A DNA stretch of 55,862 nt. It comes from Bacteroidales bacterium (GTDB lineage Bacteria > Bacteroidota > Bacteroidia > Bacteroidales > P3). Below are positions 32,082 to 39,543 of the stretch, in pieces. The stretch spans positions 1 through 55,862 of the forward strand of contig JAGAYN010000002.1 of NCBI GenBank assembly GCA_017940465.1. Direction: 5' to 3'. Position numbers and translations under genes: made by a program. Every line of letters begins with the position of its first letter. Positions within the stretch are counted from its first letter, which is position 1. The notes under the pieces are model-generated. The model saw only the letters and a list, made by a program, of their open reading frames with translations. It was not told where the DNA came from and did no database searches.

Positions 32082-34445
32082 CTAATCGCCGATTCGGACG
32101 TGGGTGTCGCCGGTGACACGGCCCATGTTGCCGCCGCCGTAGACATTCTGGTGGATGTAGGTGCAGCCGAGGATGCGGACGCGGGTGTCGCCGGTGATGA
32201 CGGCCGAGCGGCCGAAGCCGCCTCCGAAGACAGAGTTGTGGATGTGGCCGTTGTAGGTGGTTACTTGGAAAGTGCGGCCCGTCGAGGTGTGGGGGGCGTT
32301 GAAGCCGCCGGCGTAGACGCTCTGGTGGATGTAGGGGACGGTGCGCGAATGGCGGCAGGTGTCGGCACCGATGACGACGCGCACGTCGCCCTCGACGCGC
32401 GTCTGCTCGCCGTAGCCGCAGCCGAAGACGTTGCCCAGGGTGTCGGGGCAGCCTGTGTGGCCGACGGTGCCGCCGACGATGCGGATGTTGACATCGCCGC
32501 GGATGGTGCCGAGGATGTTGGAACCGCCGAAGATGCCGCCGATCACCTGTCCGCCACGCATGACGATGTCGACGCGGCGCCCCTGCTGGCGGTTGCTCCC
32601 GCCGAAGACGCGCCCGCCGACGGTGCCGCCGAGGATGTGGATGGAGGTGCCGGTTTCGTGCACATAGCCGTAGTTGCCGCCGCCGTAGACGTTGCGCGAG
32701 ATGTAGGCGTTGTCGGCAATGACGATGGTGGAGTGGCTGACGCGGCCGATGGTGGCGTCGTCGCCGGTGGCCTGGTCGTGGCCGCTGCCGGCGCCGAAGA
32801 GGTGCCCTCCGTGCGAGTAGCTGATGCGCGGGTCGTCGTCGCAGTGCTGCAGGGTGGCGTTGCCGCCGAAGTAGATATAGGTGCCGCCGCACAGGTTGCC
32901 TCGGTTGGCCACCTGTGTGCCGTTGCTGCCGCCGGCAATCCAGCCGCCGACGGTGCCGCCGGTGATGACGTAGCGGCGCTTGCCGCGGGCGGTGGCGTGC
33001 TCGGCGGCACCGTAGATGCTGCCGCGGATGGTGCCCCCGTGGATGCGCAGGCGCACCATGGTCTCGGCGGAGTCGACATAGTCGTGGTTGTCCTCGTCCA
33101 TGCCGCCGGCGATGGAGGCGAAGAGGCCTCCCTCGATGGTCATGCTGCGCTTGCCCTGGTGGTGCAGGTTGCCTGCCGAGCTGGAGCCCATGTAGAACGA
33201 CTCCGGCCCGCCCAGGCCCTGGCCGAGGGGTCCGGGGTTGTAGGTGCCGCTCTTGACGACGTAGGTGTACTGGTCGGTGGCGCGGTTCACGTTGCCGCGG
33301 TATTTGGTGCGGTCGCCGCCCATGACCATCTGCATCTGCAGGAGCGTGTTGTCGTTGCGGCTGCGGTCGTAGTCGCTGCCGAGGATGGCGTTGAAGGCGA
33401 GGCGGTGGTCGTAGTAGCGGCTCGAGCCGGTGAACCAGGTGTTGTTGTAGCTTCCGCTCTCGATGCGTACCCTGATGTGCACGTCGTGGGTGGGGTTGGA
33501 GTTGTGCCCCATGAGGCTGCCCACGGTGTGGCCTCCGTCGGGGTTGGCGATTCCGCGGCCGAAGACAAGCAGGTTGTGGCACACGTAGAAGGTGCGGGAT
33601 GCGCACTGCATAGCGATGTATTCAAACTTGGTGTCGCTCTGGCAGGTGAAGGCGTGGTTGAGGGTGAAGGCGGAGTAGTGGCTGGCCGATCCGTCGGGGC
33701 TGACGGCAGTGATGGTGGCCGGCCGCGTGTTGGCGGTCAGGCTGCTTGGCGAGGAACTGAGCAGCACGATGTTGCGCTCGTAGGCGTTGGCGCCGGTGGC
33801 GTAGGCGGAGGCCGAGTTGAGGGCATTGGTCGAGGAGAAGACGTAGGCGCGCGCCCAAAGGGCCTCGAACTCGACGCTCATGCCGTATTCGGCCGCAGGG
33901 GCGAGCCAGAGGGCCTGCTCGGCGTCGATGGTGGCCCCCTGCGCCAGGGGGAGGGTCAGCCCGGCGTCGGCATATACGCGTCCGCCACCCACACGCTTGA
34001 TGCGCCACTTGTAGAAACCCCTCCAGCGCGCATCGCCCGACCCGTGGGTGGGGCGGCGGCTGAAGGGGTTGGCGATGACCGTGTAGCGGCAGGGGCCGCC
34101 GGGCGCCGGGGCGTGCTCGCCGTCGGTGCGCTCGAGGGTCTTGTAGTATATATAGGTATTATGGTTCGGCGCGTCGGTGCCGATGCCCACCTCCGAGGGG
34201 AGGACGTCCACGTCGGGATTGCCCGGAGGCTCGGCGGCGGTGGAGGAATAGAGGGTGGAGGCGCCGTAGCCGTAGTAGGTGATTTTCACGTCGGCTGGAT
34301 TAAGGCTGCGCACAGGGCAGCGGGGGTCGGAGTAGTAGCTCCACGAGTGGGGCTCGCGGTCGTCGAGGCGCACGGAGTCCTGCATGGCCTCCGCCGGCAG
34401 GCAGAGCGCCACGAGGGCAAGCAGGATGCATAGGTGTTGTTTCAT
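32082..34445 (-). CDS. Glycine-rich YGGGN-repeat surface protein
   Basis: A 787-residue exported protein starting MKQHLCILLALVALCLPAEA (signal peptide). The last about 350 residues consist of beta-helix-like repeats of the type VRIxGGTVxGxVFGGSN and NVYGGGNMGRV. Such repeats occur in large Bacteroidales surface proteins of unknown function. The protein stops right after THVRIGD, inside a repeat, with no T9SS sorting domain or other anchor, unlike the other surface proteins here. It may be truncated or secreted by another route. Upstream there is only a weak promoter-like CACTTTTG at 34479-34486. Confidence 0.75.
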   Translation of the reverse strand: MKQHLCILLALVALCLPAEAMQDSVRLDDREPHSWSYYSDPRCPVRSLNPADVKITYYGYGASTLYSSTAAEPPGNPDVDVLPSEVGIGTDAPNHNTYIYYKTLERTDGEHAPAPGGPCRYTVIANPFSRRPTHGSGDARWRGFYKWRIKRVGGGRVYADAGLTLPLAQGATIDAEQALWLAPAAEYGMSVEFEALWARAYVFSSTNALNSASAYATGANAYERNIVLLSSSPSSLTANTRPATITAVSPDGSASHYSAFTLNHAFTCQSDTKFEYIAMQCASRTFYVCHNLLVFGRGIANPDGGHTVGSLMGHNSNPTHDVHIRVRIESGSYNNTWFTGSSRYYDHRLAFNAILGSDYDRSRNDNTLLQMQMVMGGDRTKYRGNVNRATDQYTYVVKSGTYNPGPLGQGLGGPESFYMGSSSAGNLHHQGKRSMTIEGGLFASIAGGMDEDNHDYVDSAETMVRLRIHGGTIRGSIYGAAEHATARGKRRYVITGGTVGGWIAGGSNGTQVANRGNLCGGTYIYFGGNATLQHCDDDPRISYSHGGHLFGAGSGHDQATGDDATIGRVSHSTIVIADNAYISRNVYGGGNYGYVHETGTSIHILGGTVGGRVFGGSNRQQGRRVDIVMRGGQVIGGIFGGSNILGTIRGDVNIRIVGGTVGHTGCPDTLGNVFGCGYGEQTRVEGDVRVVIGADTCRHSRTVPYIHQSVYAGGFNAPHTSTGRTFQVTTYNGHIHNSVFGGGFGRSAVITGDTRVRILGCTYIHQNVYGGGNMGRVTGDTHVRIGD

Positions 34446-34542
34446 GTCGGTACTTTTTTTTTGAGGAAAAATGTGGTGCAAAAGTGCAACAAAAAACAGC
34501 CCTGGTGCGTAACGCTTGTTACCCGGGTGGAAATAAAAATAC

Positions 34543-34575
34543 GGCGGGGGCCGTGGTGAAACCACGGCCCCCGCC
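34543..34575 (-). terminator. Terminator after the C69 dipeptidase
   Basis: GGCGGGGGCCGTGGT (34543-34557) pairs with ACCACGGCCCCCGCC (34561-34575). On the minus strand it is followed by GTATTTTTATTT. Confidence 0.88.
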
Positions 34576-34605
34576 GGCAGGTGCCTGTGTGGATTCCGCT
34601 TTTTT

Positions 34606-36372
34606 TTATTTTTCGCGGATGACGTCGCCGTGGTCGCGCACAATCATGCGGTACCATTCCTGGCGGTACTCGGGCATGTTGGGCATGGCGCTTTGGCCGG
34701 TCTCGGTGCGTTCGAACTGGCCGTCCTTCTCCTTCTTGATGTTGCCGTCGAGGTATTTGACCAGCAGGTACTTGTCCAGGTCGTTCCATTCTTTCATCAT
34801 GCGGGCGGCCTGGCGGTTGGAGAAGTCGTTGAGGAGGCTGGTGAGGGCCTCGCCGGTGCTTTCCTTGGCGCGGTTGTCGAATTTCTCCACGTCCTTGATG
34901 AAGCCTTCCTCGAGGCGGGTCTGCACGCGCTGCAGGTCGACGATCATGTCGCTGTAGCGGCTGTAGGCGAAGTTGGTGACGCGGTTGAAGAGCCAGAAGG
35001 CTGCGGTCTCGCTGTAGGTCATCATGTCGCCGTTGCCCTGGCGGAAGCAGAGGGGGATGTCGGTGATGCCGCAGTACATGGGGCAGTAGACGGTGGAATA
35101 GGTGTCGTCGACGCCGAACCAGAGGATGCCGCCCACCTTGGCAGGCAGCCAGTTGCGGCACTGCGCCACAAAGGAGAAGCCCGTCTGCTGGGTGGAGGTG
35201 GCGCGCTCGTGGATGTAGGTGTGGCCGTCGATTTCAAAGCCCATGGGGCGCCAGCGGTAGGGGCAGTTGAAGGGGCCGCCGCCGAGGTCCTTCGACATGT
35301 CCATGGAGGTGCCTTCGTAGTGGTCGCGCATGAGGTTCATCACCTCGCGGACGTCCACCTTGTGGTCGGGCTTGATCCAGAGGGGCAGGCGCTCGGCCGT
35401 GGCGTCGCCCATGGCGTATTTCTCATAGCGCTTCATGCCGGCGGCCACGCGGTTGAACATGGCATAGACGCGTGCGTCGCAGCCGCGCATGCCGCTGAAG
35501 GTCAGCGGGGCATAGGTGTCGCAGAAGGAGAAGTCCTCGTTCTTGCCGTTGTACCAGCCGCAGGCGCGGGCGTAGGTGATGACGTCGGTGCTGTAGACGC
35601 ATTCCACTTCGGGCTCGAAGAGGTAGTCGAGGTGGGTGCTGGAGATGACCTTGTGGAGGCCCTTGCCTTTGGTCTTGCTGAACTTGGCGGGTTCCTGGGG
35701 GAACTGCGTGATGCGTGCCTGGTTGGCGTGGCCGCTGACGTAGCCGTCGGGGATGCGGCGGGCCACCCATACGGCACCGTCGGTGTACTTGTATTTCAGC
35801 TTCTTGGCCAGGTCGGTCTTCACCGTGCCCTGGCGTTTGCCGATGAGTTCGAGGATCCACACCTCGTTGGGGTCGCAGATGGAGAAGCTCTCGCCCTCGC
35901 TGTGGTAGGGGTAGTCCTTCATGAATCCGGCGAGCACCTTGATGGCCTCGCGGGCGTTGCGGGCGCGCTGGAGGGTGAGGTAGATGAGCGAGCCGTAGTC
36001 GATGCCACCTTCAATCTCGTTGGCCAGTTCCTTGCGACCGCCGTAGGTGGTTTCGCCGATGGCCAGCTGGTGTTCGTTCATGTTGCCCACCACGCTGTAG
36101 GTCTGCGCCACCTGGGGAATCATCATCAGGGGGCGGCCGCTGTCCCAGTCGATGACTTGGAACATGGTGCCTGCCGGATAGGTGGCCGCCTTGCGGTAGT
36201 AGAGTTCGCCGTAGAGCGTGTGGCTGTCGGCGGCGTAGGTGATCATGGTGCTGCCGTCCTTGGTGGCGCCGCGGGTAAAGAGGAAATTGGTGCAGGCCTC
36301 GGCGCCCTGGCCGAGGAGCATGGCCGCCGCCAGCAGGGCGGAAGCCAGGATTCTGGTCGGTTTTCTTGTCAT
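34606..36372 (-). CDS. C69 family dipeptidase
   Basis: A 588-residue exported Ntn-hydrolase. The signal peptide ends at GAEA and the mature protein begins with Cys27 (CTNFLFTRGATKDG), the self-processed nucleophile of the PepD/C69 family. Supporting stretches: QLAIGETTYGGR, SFSICDPNEVWILELIG and GGILWFGVDDTYSTVYCP. It likely removes dipeptides in the periplasm. Its start overlaps the end of the ParE-like toxin gene by four bases, so the operon is antitoxin-toxin-dipeptidase, an odd grouping. Confidence 0.92.
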   Translation of the reverse strand: MTRKPTRILASALLAAAMLLGQGAEACTNFLFTRGATKDGSTMITYAADSHTLYGELYYRKAATYPAGTMFQVIDWDSGRPLMMIPQVAQTYSVVGNMNEHQLAIGETTYGGRKELANEIEGGIDYGSLIYLTLQRARNAREAIKVLAGFMKDYPYHSEGESFSICDPNEVWILELIGKRQGTVKTDLAKKLKYKYTDGAVWVARRIPDGYVSGHANQARITQFPQEPAKFSKTKGKGLHKVISSTHLDYLFEPEVECVYSTDVITYARACGWYNGKNEDFSFCDTYAPLTFSGMRGCDARVYAMFNRVAAGMKRYEKYAMGDATAERLPLWIKPDHKVDVREVMNLMRDHYEGTSMDMSKDLGGGPFNCPYRWRPMGFEIDGHTYIHERATSTQQTGFSFVAQCRNWLPAKVGGILWFGVDDTYSTVYCPMYCGITDIPLCFRQGNGDMMTYSETAAFWLFNRVTNFAYSRYSDMIVDLQRVQTRLEEGFIKDVEKFDNRAKESTGEALTSLLNDFSNRQAARMMKEWNDLDKYLLVKYLDGNIKKEKDGQFERTETGQSAMPNMPEYRQEWYRMIVRDHGDVIREK

Positions 36373-36710
36373 GTCTTTATTGTTTTATGTGTTTCTGTTT
36401 TTATTGACTTGTAGGTTTCTTCCGGGTTACGCCGGGTATCGAAAACGGCGAGGATATCGATTCGGTCGTCAATGACGATGTATACGATACGGTTTTTCTT
36501 CGAGACGAGTTCCCTGCACACGACACCGTCCGGCCGTTGGACGGGGCTTTTGGCTCCCAGGAAGGGGTTGTCGCGCAGCAGGTTGGCATCGTCGCGTATG
36601 CGGCTCACCATCCTCTCGGCCACCGTCTTGCTGAAACGCCATGCCACCAGTCGGGCGATGCCGATGAGGTCTTCCTTGGCTTTCTCGTGCCAGTGCAGAG
36701 TGTAACTCAT
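36369..36710 (-). CDS. ParE/RelE-superfamily toxin
   Basis: A 113-residue RelE/ParE-fold protein: YTLHWHEKAKEDLIGIARL at the N-terminus, NPFLGAKSPVQRPDGVVCREL in the middle and NRIVYIVIDDRIDILAVFDTRRNPE at the end, the usual strand order. ParE-type toxins poison gyrase, RelE-type cut mRNA; the sequence does not decide. The start overlaps the antitoxin stop (ATGA), and the tail KSIKTETHKTIKT overlaps the dipeptidase start. Confidence 0.85.
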   Translation of the reverse strand: MSYTLHWHEKAKEDLIGIARLVAWRFSKTVAERMVSRIRDDANLLRDNPFLGAKSPVQRPDGVVCRELVSKKNRIVYIVIDDRIDILAVFDTRRNPEETYKSIKTETHKTIKT

Positions 36711-36988
36711 ACGGCATTCATCACGTGCTGCACGATCTCGTCGTGCGGCACGGTTGTGGCCCGTCCGGCCAGGAGGTCGTCCACACGGCGGTTCAGTTCT
36801 GCGGCCTCCTCCTCGATGCTGCGGGGAGCAAATGCCCTGTCAAGCAGGGCATCCAGCGCTTCGTCGGACGGTCCGTCGGCCTGCGGCGCAACCAGCTCGC
36901 TTACAAAGCGTCGCGCCCTCTCGGTCAGTTCGTTGACGGTGTAGGGTCCTGTACCCGGTACTTCGAAACTTATCCTTATGTTTTCCAT
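36707..36988 (-). CDS. Putative antitoxin of ParE-like pair
   Basis: A 93-residue acidic protein starting MENIRISFEVPGTGPYTV. Its first about 45 residues may bind DNA and the helical C-terminus (SIEEEAAELNRRVDDLL) may bind the toxin. The start at 36988 lies about 22 bases downstream of the promoter; the longer frame starts inside the repeat and promoter region. Role inferred from overlap with the toxin gene. Confidence 0.7.
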   Translation of the reverse strand: MENIRISFEVPGTGPYTVNELTERARRFVSELVAPQADGPSDEALDALLDRAFAPRSIEEEAAELNRRVDDLLAGRATTVPHDEIVQHVMNAV

Positions 36989-37010
36989 TTTCACGGTCTG
37001 AATTCGGGTG

Positions 37011-37042
37011 CAAAGATACGAAAGAGGTGCGACATGGCCAAA
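37011..37042 (-). promoter_or_regulatory. Promoter of the ParE-like toxin-antitoxin operon
   Basis: The minus strand has TTTG (complement of 37039-37042), 20 bases, TATCTTTG (complement of 37011-37018). The TTTG is part of the ATGGCCAAATTTT stretch of the dispersed repeat. Confidence 0.75.
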
Positions 37043-37129
37043 TTTTTTTTCAGGACGGTCCACGAAATGGTTCATAAGGGTTCACAGTCGAAGTAAATAC
37101 CTACAGGATACCTACAGGATACCTACAAG
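37034..37129. repeat. Dispersed intergenic repeat with 11-bp units (site C2)
   Basis: Same element and orientation as 8227-8316. ATGGCCAAATTTT is followed by GGTTCACAGTCGAAGTAAAT and three 11-mers: ATACCTACAGG (37097-37107 and 37108-37118) and ATACCTACAAG (37119-37129). Confidence 0.85.
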
Positions 37130-37222
37130 GTGCCCGGAACAGAACTGCCGGAATGAGATGGGTCGCCCCCCTCGGGAGGAAAAGTTTTTGGGGCGGCGGT
37201 AGTACTATTTATAAAAAAGTTG

Positions 37223-37230
37223 TATCTTTG
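37223..37230 (+). promoter_or_regulatory. -7 element TATCTTTG of the pth operon
   Basis: Perfect TAnnTTTG only 15 bases before the ATG at 37246. The transcript would have a leader of about ten bases. Confidence 0.65.
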
Positions 37231-37245
37231 CACTCTGATTCCAGA

Positions 37246-37938
37246 ATGATGAGACTGCTGAAACGTATCCTATCACTCTGCAAACGAAGTGAATACAAGA
37301 AAGAAACCGACGACGCTGTGGCAAAATATCTCATAGTGGGACTGGGCAATGTGGGCTCCGAATACGAGGGTACGCGCCACAATGCCGGCTTCATGGTGGT
37401 GGACGCCCTGGCTGCCGAGGGCGAGGCCCGCTGGAGCCTGGAGCGTCATGCCTACCGCGCCGAGGTGCGCCACAAGGGCCGTTCCCTGGTGCTCATCAAG
37501 CCGACCACCTATATGAACCTCAGCGGCAAGGCCGTGAACTACTGGCTGCAGGCCGAGAAACTGGAGGTGGAGAGCCTGATGGTGGTGGTGGACGACATAG
37601 CCCTCGACCCCGGCATCATTCGCATCAAGAAGCAGGGCGCCGCCGGTGGCCACAACGGTCTGACCGACATCGAGGAGGCCCTCGGCACGCAGGCCTACAA
37701 CCGCCTGCGCGTCGGCGTGGGGAACCGCTTCAGTCGCGGCCGACAGGTGGACTATGTGCTGGGGCGGTTCGAGCCGGATGAGCTTCCGGCCGTCGAGGCG
37801 GCCGTCAAGGAAGCCTGTGGCGCTGTCCGCTGTTTCGTCACCCAAGGCATCGACCGCACCATGAACCTTTACAACAAAAAGGGCAACGCCCACGCCAAGG
37901 AGGCCGCGGAACCCCAAGAGGCAACCGAGCAGACATGA
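37246..37938 (+). CDS. pth: Peptidyl-tRNA hydrolase
   Basis: A 230-residue enzyme recycling peptidyl-tRNA. Core motifs: LIVGLGNVGSEYEGTRHNAGF with the catalytic His, PTTYMNLSGKAV, VVDDIALDPG and GGHNGLTDI. About 27 extra residues precede the core (MMRLLKRILSLCKRSEYKK), and two adjacent ATGs (37246, 37249) are possible starts; the close upstream promoter supports them rather than the ORF opening at 37153. The stop overlaps coaX by four bases. Confidence 0.94.
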   Translation: MMRLLKRILSLCKRSEYKKETDDAVAKYLIVGLGNVGSEYEGTRHNAGFMVVDALAAEGEARWSLERHAYRAEVRHKGRSLVLIKPTTYMNLSGKAVNYWLQAEKLEVESLMVVVDDIALDPGIIRIKKQGAAGGHNGLTDIEEALGTQAYNRLRVGVGNRFSRGRQVDYVLGRFEPDELPAVEAAVKEACGAVRCFVTQGIDRTMNLYNKKGNAHAKEAAEPQEATEQT

Positions 37939-38636
37939 ACCTGGCCATTGACATAGGGAACACCGCCGTGAAGTGGGGCGCCTTCGAGGGGCGGACGCTT
38001 GTCGCCCATGGGCATGGCATCCCCACGGAATACCTTGCCACGGCTGGCCACGCGTTGCTCTGCGCCAGCGGCGAGGTGCCGGCGGAACTGGCCGCGGTGC
38101 CGCGGCTGTGTGCCGACATGCCGCTGCCGGTGCACCTCAACTACAAGACACCCTCCACCCTCGGTCCCGACCGCATCGCCGCCGTCTGCGGCGCGTGGAG
38201 CCTCCATCCCGGCGAGGCTTCGCTGGTCATCGACTGCGGCACCTGCGTCACTCTCGAATACATCGCCTCCGACGGCACCTACCATGGCGGCGCCATCATG
38301 CCCGGACTTGGAATGAATTTGCAGGCGTTGCATACTTTTACCGCAAAACTGCCGTTATTGGATATTGCCACCGTACACAAGGCACCCCTCCTGGGACGCT
38401 CCACCGAGGAGTGTATCCTGGCTGGGACGCTGGGCGCCATGCAGTTGGCCCTGGCTGGATATGTGGCCTCGTTCAAGGGCATAGCCCCCGGATTGAGGGT
38501 CGTTGTCACCGGTGGCGATGCCGAGCGCATAGTGCCTCCCGCGAGCGAAGGCCGCGAGCACCAGCCTCACCTCACCCTGATAGGGCTTAATGAAGTAATG
38601 CAGAACACCACAACAAACCGACCGCAACATAAATGA
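37935..38636 (+). CDS. coaX: Type III pantothenate kinase
   Basis: A 233-residue enzyme for the first step of coenzyme A synthesis. The three ASKHA-type motifs are visible: LAIDIGNTAVKWG, LGPDRIAAVCGAW and VIDCGTCVTLEYI. GGAIMPGLGMNLQALH follows. It overlaps pth upstream and the glycosyltransferase gene downstream by four bases each, so all are one operon. Confidence 0.95.
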   Translation: MNLAIDIGNTAVKWGAFEGRTLVAHGHGIPTEYLATAGHALLCASGEVPAELAAVPRLCADMPLPVHLNYKTPSTLGPDRIAAVCGAWSLHPGEASLVIDCGTCVTLEYIASDGTYHGGAIMPGLGMNLQALHTFTAKLPLLDIATVHKAPLLGRSTEECILAGTLGAMQLALAGYVASFKGIAPGLRVVVTGGDAERIVPPASEGREHQPHLTLIGLNEVMQNTTTNRPQHK

Positions 38637-39543
38637 AATACTCACTGTCCATCGTCATCCCCAACTACAACGGGCGTAACCTTCTGGAAAGATACCTTCC
38701 GGTGACCCTCGAGGTGTGCCGGAAGAGCCGGCGGGTGAGCGAGTATGAGGTCATTGTCGCCGACGACCACTCCACGGACGACTCCCTCCAGTTCCTCCAT
38801 GAACGCTTCCCGGAGGTGCGCACCGTCGAGAGCGACACCAACGACGGCTTCTCGCGCAACGCCAACCGTGGCATCAGAGCCGCCCGCTACGACTGGCTGC
38901 TCCTGCTCAACAGCGACATGGAGCTCACCGACACTACCATCGACGTCCTCATGGAGCACTGCTCGCCTGACATCTTCGGCGTGAGTTGCCTGGTGAAGGA
39001 CACCACGGGCACCAAGATACAGGGTGCCCTCAACCGCCTGACCATCGTGAGGCACAAGATAAACTATATCGACAACTTCTCCCCGACCGACGAAGGACAC
39101 ACCATGTTCCTCTGCGGAGGACTGGCCTTGATGAACCGCGAGAAGACACTCCGGCTCGGGGGATTCGACGAGGTGTATTCGCCCTTCTACTACGAGGACA
39201 CCGACCTTTCGCTGCGGGCATGGCAGCAGGGATGGCGCTGCCTCTTCACCGTAGGCACCTTCGGCTTCCACCAGCATTCGGCTACCGTCAAGAAGAACCA
39301 CCGACAGGAGTATGTCGACTACATCACCGCGCGTAACAGCAAGCTCTTCTCCTACAGATTTACCCCCCCCATAACCTGGTGTACTTCTGGATCAACATCT
39401 ACATACACGCCGTCCAGGAACGGCTACGTCGCAAACAATACCGCCCCTATACCGATGCCTACCGCATGATCAAGGCAGGAAAAATCTCACGCCAACCGCT
39501 CACACAAGCCACCATCCAACTGATAAACAATAAAGCAATATGA
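38633..39543 (+). pseudogene. Family 2-like glycosyltransferase, frame broken at a C8 tract
   Basis: The N-terminal 240 codons encode a GT-A fold enzyme: LSIVIPNYNGRN, VIVADDHSTDDSL, DGFSRNANRGI, LLNSDMELTD (DxD-like) and GGFDEVYSPFYYEDTDLSLR. In the frame as sequenced, residues after YRFTPP are unrelated and end at 39469. Moving one frame at the C8 run (39363-39370) restores HNLVYFWINIYIHAVQERL and a terminus QLINNKAI whose TGA at 39541 overlaps the next start (ATGA). With six or nine C the gene would encode about 302-303 residues. It is either phase variable, a recent mutation or a sequencing error. It may act on a surface glycan. Confidence 0.85.
39363..39370 (+). repeat. C8 homopolymer at the glycosyltransferase frame break
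   Basis: Eight consecutive C within the coding region, preceded by TTTA and followed by ATAACC. It is exactly where the two halves of the protein change frame. Confidence 0.9.

Noticed and set aside
32100-34433. A 777-codon plus-strand frame opposite the YGGGN-repeat gene
   Set aside because: Repetitive Val/Ala/Asp translation produced by the antisense of Gly-rich repeats; the minus strand has the signal peptide and repeats.
8295-37129. The ATACCT repeats as a CRISPR array
   Set aside because: The units are contiguous 11-mers without spacers, and no cas genes are present.
38633-39469. The glycosyltransferase as a complete 278-residue protein
   Set aside because: The residues after the C8 tract are Thr/Ser/Pro-rich and unrelated, while the other frame continues a plausible enzyme and ends in an ATGA overlap.
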